A stretch of DNA of 19,433 nt from an uncultured Clostridia bacterium (lineage in GTDB: Bacteria; Bacillota; Clostridia; Christensenellales; Borkfalkiaceae). Position 1 is the first letter of the stretch. Each line of letters begins with the position of its first letter. Shown piece by piece: positions 13,855 to 19,433 of the stretch. The notes beneath the pieces were generated by a model. It was not told the origin of the DNA. It ran no database searches and saw only the letters and a program-made list of their open reading frames with translations. The DNA is taken from contig CAKQSU010000003.1 in NCBI GenBank assembly GCA_934273135.1, positions 1 through 19,433 of the forward strand, read 5' to 3'. Both the position numbers and the translations under genes were made by a program.

Positions 13855-16800
13855 TTACCGAGCCGTCTTATCCTTTTTTATTCTCCGAACGGTAAGCACG
13901 GTTCCCGTCGCCGCGATCGCCGCCGAGCAAACGTAAATTGCAGCAACGATAAAATAATACGTAGGCACGCCTTTCGACCCTATTTTGGCTCCGTGCGAAA
14001 AACCGTTCATTGCGTTGGAATTGACGACGGTATACAAAACATGCGCCATCGCTTGTTGGGCGTAGTATGCGTTCGCTCCGTCGAGAGAAGAAAACATCGT
14101 TCCGTATTGCGAAAGTTGCGCGTCGCCCCCGGCGCAAAGCATTTGTTCGGTGTGCATATAGCTTTCCGCCCCGTTAGAATAGTCTGTCAAAACTATGCCG
14201 TTAAAACACCACTCCTCACGCAAAATTTTGGTTATCAGCCTATAATCTCCACCTGCCCAGGTCGCGCCGATACGATTAAACGATGTCATAACGGCAAGGG
14301 CAACGGGCGTATCGGCAAATTCTTCTTTATCGGAATCGGCATGGTTAAAATACCTCGTCTTCACCGTTCCGCTTTCAAAGACCTTGCGGAAAGGCTTAAG
14401 ATATATTTCACGAATGGTCTGCTCGTTCGCCCACGTCGCCAAGCCGTTCTGATCTCTGTGATCTTCCTGGTCGTTAAGCGCAAAGTGTTTGACAAACGAA
14501 TACATACCTTTTTCCGCTGCCGCTCGAACCGCAGCTTCCGACATGTTCGCGCAAAGAAAAGCGTCTTCCGAATAATATTCGAAATTTCTGCCGGAAAACG
14601 GAGTACGGTGAATGTTAAGCCCCGGTCCGTACCATCCGGAAGCAAGAACGTTGCTTCTTAATCCGTCGTTAGCGACAGCGTTCCCGTGGGCTGCGGAAAG
14701 AGCCTTGTTCCATGTCGCGGCAATAGTCACTTCCGCAGGATAAGCAACGGAAAACGGTTCATGCGTAGCCATAAGGTTCAATCCCATTGGTCCGTCCAAA
14801 TCCACGGCTTTGGGCTTGACAATCGAAGCCGCTTGCGCCGTAGCGTATCCCGAAAGATTGATTATCGTTCCCACTTCCTCCTTGCTCATCTGCCCGACAA
14901 GGGCGCCCCAGTCGGCGTCTTTGAAATTTTTCCCTCTGTAGTCTATCAATTCAAGCCCGCCGCCCGAAGAAAACTCTCTCGCCTTAGAAGCAACATCGGC
15001 ATCCTTAACGGGGCTTAAAGCCGCCTCCGCCGTTCCTTTCTTACACAAATCGTCATACAACTTTTGCGAAATTTCCTCCTCGAGCGTGTATCCGCCGCGT
15101 TCGGAATAAAGACTTTTGTTTTTTGATTTTTTGCCGTGCGTAACGGGAAACGTTCCCACCCAATCGGCGCGCGACAAGTAAGATTTTCTGTCTATATAGT
15201 TAGCGTCGTCAAAGACGTTTGTCACCTCTTTTCCCGCCGCGTTTGTTCTTACGATTTCAGTAGCGGGAACATCCCGATACGCCACAAAATTTTCATCCCC
15301 TTCGACGTTTTTGCCCTCGGCTTTAAGAACGTTATCCGCCGCCGAATGAGCCGAATCGGCAAGAGTAAAATAATATCTTCCCTTTTCGAGAAAGTACGAC
15401 TTTTCGACGACGTCGTCGTAACTTAAAAGCTCTTCTTTATCTATTTCTATTTTTACCCTCTCGCTTTCGCCGGAAGACAGGAGCTTCGTCTTTGCGTACC
15501 CGACAAGCGAAACGGCGGCTTTTTCGATTTTGTTTACTTTGTCGAATTCCGTATACGGTGCGGAAACGTACGCCTGAACCACTTCTTTACCGGGAACGGA
15601 ACCGACGTTTTTTATCGTTGCCTCGATAAGAAAATTCCCGTCGTTAAGGAGAGAAAAAGAAAAATCGCTCCACAAAAATTCCGTATACGAAAGACCGAAG
15701 CCGAACGGATACTGTACTACGGACGAATAGTCGTAATCGCCCGCATTGCCGACGTTGCAAACCTTATCGTAATATCTTGTTTCATAATATTTATACCCTA
15801 CGTATATACCCTCGTCGTAAGAAACGCCGTAATATCCGTTGTTTCTGTTGGAAGAGTTGTTTTCGTCCGTTAAAGGTTTGCCGTCGACAGTCGCCGGCGC
15901 GCCGCCGATACAATAACGTATATCGCCGAAATTAGCCATGGCGGGCGAAGAAAAAGCGTCATAAGCCAACGTATCTACAAGCCGCCCCGACGGATTGACT
16001 TTCCCGCAAACGATATCGGCAACGGAAGAAGCCGTTTCTCCGCCGCCGCCCGGTACCCACAAAACAGCCGTTATCGACGAATAATTTTCAACCCAACCGA
16101 GTTCCGGAGCATTGTTTGTGTTCACCAACAAAATAACGTCGTCAAAATTCTCGTTAAGGTAGCTTATTATTTCAAGCTCTACGGAATCCGGTTCGAGGTA
16201 GTGTTTGTTCTTATCTTCGGTTAAACCCGTATGCTCTTGCATGCCGCGCGCCAAATCGCGACCTTCTCCGCCCGTTCGCGCAAGAACGAAAATAGCTTTC
16301 GTTCCGACGGCGGACTGCAACAACCCTTTCTCCTTTTTCATGACCGAAAGAGGACATTCGTTGATTCTCCAATCTTCCTTGCCATGCCCGTAATTAACGG
16401 AACCGGGACCACGCTTGTACGAGCTGCCGTTACCCGTAAGATAAAAATTCCACAAGACCCCGTTTACCTTGTAATCGCAAGCTTCTAAAGCAGTCTTTAA
16501 GTCCACGTCGGAACTCCCCGTTCCGGAGCCTGTGCCGCCCGCAATAAGGTCAACCGATGAATGGGAAAATAAACTCAGTTTGGTTTTATCGTTTTTTTCG
16601 GTAGCAATCGGCAAACCCTTTCCGCCTCCCGCGTTTTTCAGAAGCACGTAGCCTTCGCCGCCTATCTCACGAACGAGCCTTCTCTCATATTCGTTCAGCT
16701 TATCAATCGATTCATAATCTGACAAGTAGTAATTTTTATTTAACCCGTCATGAGCTTCTCTTACTCTCGTTTCGCCGATAACGCCGAGAAAATCACGGAC

Positions 16801-16917
16801 AACGCCGTCATAATAAGCGCACACGCATTGCGCCGTTATCGCCAGAGCGAGCAACAACAATGCCGCCATTGCAAAAATAGTCACAAAAAAAGGTGTTTTT
16901 AATTTGTTTTTCTTCAT
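13855..16917 (-). CDS. GH3 beta-glucosidase-like enzyme, inverted domain order, membrane helix at both ends
   Basis: This 1020-residue enzyme probably removes terminal beta-linked sugars from oligosaccharides outside the cell. The GH3 domains are in reverse of the common order: the GH3 C-type alpha/beta domain is at about 85-410 (NPSGRLVDTL, YPFGFGLSYTEF), a fibronectin-like domain at about 425-525, and the GH3 N-type barrel at about 670-940. The barrel has LDGPMGLN, SGRNFEYYSEDAFL, KHFALNDQEDHR and GIVLTDYSNG with the expected nucleophile Asp912. Inverted GH3s are known from Ruminococcus and Butyrivibrio. Hydrophobic helices at about 9-33 and 987-1010, each flanked by Lys/Arg, imply both ends are cytoplasmic and the enzyme forms one large external loop. 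A GGAGG site precedes the ATG. Substrate specificity cannot be read from sequence. No obvious terminator follows it. Confidence 0.93.
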   Translation of the reverse strand: MKKNKLKTPFFVTIFAMAALLLLALAITAQCVCAYYDGVVRDFLGVIGETRVREAHDGLNKNYYLSDYESIDKLNEYERRLVREIGGEGYVLLKNAGGGKGLPIATEKNDKTKLSLFSHSSVDLIAGGTGSGTGSSDVDLKTALEACDYKVNGVLWNFYLTGNGSSYKRGPGSVNYGHGKEDWRINECPLSVMKKEKGLLQSAVGTKAIFVLARTGGEGRDLARGMQEHTGLTEDKNKHYLEPDSVELEIISYLNENFDDVILLVNTNNAPELGWVENYSSITAVLWVPGGGGETASSVADIVCGKVNPSGRLVDTLAYDAFSSPAMANFGDIRYCIGGAPATVDGKPLTDENNSSNRNNGYYGVSYDEGIYVGYKYYETRYYDKVCNVGNAGDYDYSSVVQYPFGFGLSYTEFLWSDFSFSLLNDGNFLIEATIKNVGSVPGKEVVQAYVSAPYTEFDKVNKIEKAAVSLVGYAKTKLLSSGESERVKIEIDKEELLSYDDVVEKSYFLEKGRYYFTLADSAHSAADNVLKAEGKNVEGDENFVAYRDVPATEIVRTNAAGKEVTNVFDDANYIDRKSYLSRADWVGTFPVTHGKKSKNKSLYSERGGYTLEEEISQKLYDDLCKKGTAEAALSPVKDADVASKAREFSSGGGLELIDYRGKNFKDADWGALVGQMSKEEVGTIINLSGYATAQAASIVKPKAVDLDGPMGLNLMATHEPFSVAYPAEVTIAATWNKALSAAHGNAVANDGLRSNVLASGWYGPGLNIHRTPFSGRNFEYYSEDAFLCANMSEAAVRAAAEKGMYSFVKHFALNDQEDHRDQNGLATWANEQTIREIYLKPFRKVFESGTVKTRYFNHADSDKEEFADTPVALAVMTSFNRIGATWAGGDYRLITKILREEWCFNGIVLTDYSNGAESYMHTEQMLCAGGDAQLSQYGTMFSSLDGANAYYAQQAMAHVLYTVVNSNAMNGFSHGAKIGSKGVPTYYFIVAAIYVCSAAIAATGTVLTVRRIKKDKTAR

Positions 16918-17080
16918 ACTGCCTCCGTCTTTTTGTTTTCGATAATTTTAAAATAATGAGCCGAAACCCTGCTTGAGCGAGTCTGCGACTACACAACGTT
17001 ATAACCATAAAGCGCAAAGTTTTGCTTTCCGAATACGACAATTCAAGTTTAGAGATTGTTTTAAATTTTGCTTCTTTAAA

Positions 17081-17108
17081 AGTATACCACCGAAAAGTCA
17101 TAAATCAA
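17081..17108 (-). promoter_or_regulatory. Sigma-A-like promoter of the GH3 gene
   Basis: On the minus strand TTGATT (17103-17108), a 16-bp spacer and TATACT (17081-17086) precede the GH3 start by about 165 bp. No closer promoter was seen. Confidence 0.5.
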
Positions 17109-17202
17109 TACCTTTTACTCAAACGGTCGAATTATTACTTAACTTCAAAAAAAACGACTTTTTTTATCGCAACTCGACTCATCTCCGTGCAAAAAAACGT
17201 AG

Positions 17203-17221
17203 GCGCAACCTATAGTTGCGC
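17203..17221 (-). terminator. Isolated terminator-like hairpin in the GH3/XRE intergenic region
   Basis: GCGCAAC (17203-17209) and GTTGCGC (17215-17221) form a perfect 7-bp stem with a 5-nt loop. On the minus strand it is followed, five bases later, by seven T residues, as in a terminator. No minus-strand gene ends here, so it may block antisense transcription entering the GH3 promoter or be an operator. Confidence 0.4.
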
Positions 17222-17269
17222 TTGTGCAAACGCATATATCCGCCGCGCAACCTTGTTTTCTATAAAAAT

Positions 17270-17301
17270 CGCTTGTAAAATTTTTTCAAGCGGTGTAAAA
17301 T
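17270..17301 (+). promoter_or_regulatory. Promoter of the XRE regulator with overlapping palindrome
   Basis: TTGTAA (17273-17278), a 17-bp spacer and TAAAAT (17296-17301) form a sigma-A-like promoter 54 bp before the ATG. CGCTTG (17270-17275) and CAAGCG (17287-17292) are perfect inverted arms 11 bp apart that cover the -35 and the spacer. A repressor bound there would block the polymerase, which fits autoregulation by the encoded XRE protein. Confidence 0.6.
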
Positions 17302-17354
17302 ATAGGCGTAAACAAAAGGCGGGCAAAACCCCGACCGAAAAGGAGCGCGACAGT

Positions 17355-18017
17355 ATGCAGAACAACCTTATAAAATTAAGAAAGGAAAAAGGACTTTCGC
17401 AAGAAGAACTCGCCGACAAGCTCGCCGTTTCAAGGCAAGCGATATCCAAATGGGAGCGCGGCGAATCGTTGCCGGACACGGATAATCTTATTCGCCTTGC
17501 AAAGCTTTACGGCGTTTCGATTGACGAAATCGTGGGCATAAAAGACTCGGGCGAAGATGCGGCGACAGTCGAGAAAAGCGCAGCCGCCTCCCCGGCTTAC
17601 GCAAGCGAAGAAAAATCGGAATCCGGCGAAAGCGCAAACGAGAAAGAGCCGACGAGAACGGACGAAAACGGCAAAAAGACTTACAACAAGCGCAATATCG
17701 TGATAGATTCCGTTTGCGGCGCGTACGTCCTTTTAACGACGGTAGCGGCGCTTCTCTGGGGCTTTATGTTCAACGGTTGGATTATAAGCTGGACGTTATA
17801 CGTTACGATACCCGTCTTCATTTCGATATTCGAATGCGTCCGCAAAAGAAAGCTGACCCCGTTCAATTTTCCGTGCCTTATTACCTTTGTATACCTCTTT
17901 TTAGGCATGAGCAAAGGGCTTTGGCACCCCTTATGGGTTATGTTTGTTTCCGTTCCCCTTTTCTACGTTATAGCGAACGCCGTAGACGGCAACTCCGAAA
18001 AACCCGACAACGACTAA
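17355..18017 (+). CDS. XRE-family helix-turn-helix regulator with C-terminal membrane segments
   Basis: This 220-residue protein has an N-terminal Cro/C1-type DNA-binding domain (about 5-60: LRKEKGLSQEELADKLAVSR, then QAISKWERGESLPDTDNL). An acidic, Ser/Glu/Ala-rich linker follows (about 64-110). Residues about 114-212 are hydrophobic and probably make four membrane helices, beginning at IVIDSVCGAYVLLTTVAALL. The start ATG is set by AGGAG ten bases upstream; a longer in-frame reading would place the start before the promoter. XRE regulators fused to small membrane domains are common in Firmicutes, and their signals are mostly unknown; such proteins may act as one-component sensors of the membrane. 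It is divergent from the GH3 gene across 437 bp, so a link to GH3 is possible but not shown. It ends with its own terminator. Confidence 0.9.
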   Translation: MQNNLIKLRKEKGLSQEELADKLAVSRQAISKWERGESLPDTDNLIRLAKLYGVSIDEIVGIKDSGEDAATVEKSAAASPAYASEEKSESGESANEKEPTRTDENGKKTYNKRNIVIDSVCGAYVLLTTVAALLWGFMFNGWIISWTLYVTIPVFISIFECVRKRKLTPFNFPCLITFVYLFLGMSKGLWHPLWVMFVSVPLFYVIANAVDGNSEKPDND

Positions 18018-18032
18018 ACAGACAAAAATTTT

Positions 18033-18065
18033 GCGCGTACCCTTTTAAAGGATACGCGCGTTTTT
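18033..18065 (+). terminator. Terminator after the XRE regulator
   Basis: GCGCGTA (18033-18039) pairs with TACGCGC (18053-18059), with an inner CCTT-AAGG extension after a single mismatch, followed by GTTTTTG. It starts 15 bp after the stop codon. Confidence 0.85.
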
Positions 18066-18070
18066 GTTGC

Positions 18071-18104
18071 AAAAAAGGGCTGCCGCAGTTTTGCGACAGT
18101 CCTT
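18071..18104 (-). terminator. Terminator of the right-edge GH3 gene
   Basis: A 13-bp stem with one wobble and one mismatch (18075-18087 with 18092-18104) has a 4-nt loop. On the minus strand it is followed by six T residues. It lies about 50 bp after the GH3 stop and back to back with the XRE terminator, so the two convergent genes are well insulated. Confidence 0.75.
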
Positions 18105-18156
18105 TTAAGCGACGTTTTTCACTCTCTAAACCCCTAAAAATATGCGGTTAATCGAC

Positions 18157-19433
18157 TTATAGCTCGACTTGTTTCTTTTTCCTCAAGTACGCCATAAGTA
18201 TTTCCACGCCCGCGAACACGAATACTCCGCCTAAAACAGCGTCTATCGCGATAAGCACGAGAGTATAGTACGCAAAGCCCGCTTCCGTAACGCTTACGCC
18301 GTGGATAAGCCCGTTCATCGCGTTCGAATTTGCGACGGTGTAGAGCGTGTGCTTAGCCGCTTGCTGAGCGTAGTATATGTCGGCGTTGCTCGTTACCGTG
18401 AACTTTCCGCCCCAAGTGTATTGCGTGAGCGCAAGGTCCGCGCCGGCGCGCAACATTTGCCCGTTGTGCATATAGCTCGTTCCGCCTTGCGAATAGTCCG
18501 TCAAAACTATTCCGTTAAAGCCCCATTCGTTGCGCAAAACCTCGGTTATGAGCCTGTAATCGCCGCCCGCCCAAGTGTAACCTATACGGTTGAACGAGGA
18601 CATTATCGCCCGGCATGCGGGTACGGAAGTCGTCTTTTGTTCATATTCGCCCGTTTTCGAGTTCAGAGAATAATATTTGACCTCGGCGGGAGTCGACGTT
18701 TCTACCGCCATTTGGAAGGGTTTAAGATAAATTTCCCTTATGGCTTGTTCGTTTGAAAAAGTCGCCAAACCGTTGTCGGTGCGGTGGTCTTCCTGGTCGT
18801 TGAGCGCAAAGTGTTTGACGTAAGCAAACATACCCTTGCTTGCCGCGCCGCCAACCGCCGCAGCCGTCATATCGCCCGAAAGGAAGGAATCTTCCGAGAA
18901 ATATTCGAAGTTTCTTCCCGCAAAAGGAGTGCGATGAATGTTGCATGCGGGCGCATACCAGGCGTTCGCCTTAACGTTATCTCTTAAACCGTCGTTGCCG
19001 ACGAATCTTCCCCACTGCTCGGAAATATCCTTGTTAAAGGTAGCGGCAATAGTGACTTCGGCGGGATAGGTAATGGTATATAAAGCATGACCTACCATAT
19101 TGTTAAGCCCTGCGGGTCCGTCAAGGTCTATAGAAGCGGGTTTGTTTACCGACTTTATCGGCGCCGTTCTATATCCCGCAAGATTGATAAGCGTGTCGAG
19201 TTCGTTTTTGGAAATCTGAGTTAAAAGCTTATTCCAATCGGCGTCTTTATATTCAAGTCCGCGATAGTCGATAAGTTCCGCTTCGTTTTCATCGCTCGGA
19301 TTGTTTTTGCCGTATTCGAGCATCTTTTTGGCGGCTTCCTCATCGCTTAAAGGCGAATTAGCCGCTTTCTGCGTGCCTTTTTCCTGCAACTTCGCATAGA
19401 GGTCCGCGGAAATTGCTTCGAGGTACTGATACC
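18157..19433 (-). CDS. C-terminal part of a second inverted-domain GH3 enzyme (cut by window edge)
   Basis: The reading frame stays open to the right edge, so about 425 C-terminal residues are visible and the start is outside; a TTG codon at 19387-19389 is not the true start, because similarity to the complete GH3 continues beyond it (YLEAISADLYAKLQEKGT aligns with its EEISQKLYDDLCKKGT region). The visible part is the GH3 N-type catalytic barrel with LDGPAGLNN, GRNFEYFSEDSFLSG, KHFALNDQEDHR and GIVLTDYSQG, which carries the expected Asp nucleophile. It ends in a hydrophobic helix followed by YLRKKKQVEL, so the C-terminus is membrane-anchored as in the complete enzyme. The two proteins align almost end to end over this stretch with many differences, indicating an old duplication. 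It probably acts on related glucan oligosaccharides at the cell surface. Confidence 0.92.
   Translation of the reverse strand, partial: YQYLEAISADLYAKLQEKGTQKAANSPLSDEEAAKKMLEYGKNNPSDENEAELIDYRGLEYKDADWNKLLTQISKNELDTLINLAGYRTAPIKSVNKPASIDLDGPAGLNNMVGHALYTITYPAEVTIAATFNKDISEQWGRFVGNDGLRDNVKANAWYAPACNIHRTPFAGRNFEYFSEDSFLSGDMTAAAVGGAASKGMFAYVKHFALNDQEDHRTDNGLATFSNEQAIREIYLKPFQMAVETSTPAEVKYYSLNSKTGEYEQKTTSVPACRAIMSSFNRIGYTWAGGDYRLITEVLRNEWGFNGIVLTDYSQGGTSYMHNGQMLRAGADLALTQYTWGGKFTVTSNADIYYAQQAAKHTLYTVANSNAMNGLIHGVSVTEAGFAYYTLVLIAIDAVLGGVFVFAGVEILMAYLRKKKQVEL

Larger units (their letters stand above)
16918..17354. other. 437-bp divergent intergenic region between the GH3 gene and the XRE regulator
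   Basis: No gene is evident here. It holds the GH3 promoter (17081-17108, minus), which gives a GH3 leader of about 155 bases, an isolated hairpin (17203-17221), and the regulator's promoter with an overlapping palindrome (17270-17301). The GH3 leader is AT-rich and shows only weak pairing (AAAGC with GCTTT near 17010-17030). I recognise no known riboswitch. Confidence 0.6.

Noticed and set aside
15537..15545. Extra 0A-box-like TGTCGAA sequences inside coding regions (also near 1553, 7894 and 8518)
   Set aside because: They lie within genes, singly, and are expected by chance given the codon composition.
11412..16998. Shared CGTTGTG 7-mer in the leaders of the esterase operon (11412-11418) and GH3 gene (16992-16998) as a LytTR site
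   Set aside because: A 7-mer is expected by chance, and no paired repeat at LytTR spacing accompanies either copy.
17022..17354. N-terminal extension of the XRE regulator
   Set aside because: It would start upstream of a consensus promoter and contains no helix-turn-helix sequence; AGGAG decides for the ATG at 17355.

Overview
The window looks like chromosomal DNA of an endospore-forming, Gram-positive Clostridia-type bacterium. The evidence is a Spo0A-family regulator, a SipL-like spore coat protein beside ispE, strong AGGAGG-type ribosome binding sites, lipobox signal peptides and AT-rich sigma-A-like promoters. It is probably a gut polysaccharide degrader. A finer placement (for example Christensenellales) would be a guess. 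No phage, transposase, CRISPR array, rRNA or tRNA was seen.

Layout, left to right. (1) The start of a membrane-anchored or secreted protein, minus strand and cut by the left edge, is divergent from an AraC-family regulator; both have good promoters. (2) A RlaP-type nucleotidyltransferase stands alone, preceded by an unusual array of five AAAAGTGT/ACACTTTT motifs spaced 16-17 bp apart in alternating orientation. (3) A sporulation block on the minus strand reads spo0A, then a sipL-like gene, then ispE. A 29-bp direct repeat lies between spo0A and sipL. Two tandem 0A boxes and a palindrome lie upstream of spo0A. (4) A minus-strand operon of three predicted lipoproteins runs from a CE2-type SGNH esterase to a tyrosine-phosphatase-like protein to a GH16 beta-glucanase; it has a promoter at one end and a strong terminator at the other. 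(5) A LytTR response regulator and GHKL histidine kinase overlap by 8 bp. (6) A complete 1020-residue GH3 enzyme has inverted domain order and a membrane helix at each end. (7) A plus-strand XRE regulator with membrane helices follows. (8) The C-terminal part of a second inverted GH3 enzyme is cut by the right edge.

Taken together, most of the window reads as a cell-surface glucan-degradation region. GH16 would cut mixed-linkage or beta-1,3-glucans, the esterase would remove acetyl groups, and the GH3 enzymes would release glucose at the membrane. The two-component system, AraC and XRE proteins are candidate local regulators. No sugar transporter is present in the window.

The most notable observation is that the Spo0A here has an intact DNA-binding domain, but its receiver has lost the phospho-accepting aspartate (Gly55) and the two metal-binding acidic residues (Gln10, Glu11). 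Its promoter region nevertheless carries tandem Spo0A-type boxes. This suggests either a phosphorylation-independent Spo0A or a diverged paralogue.
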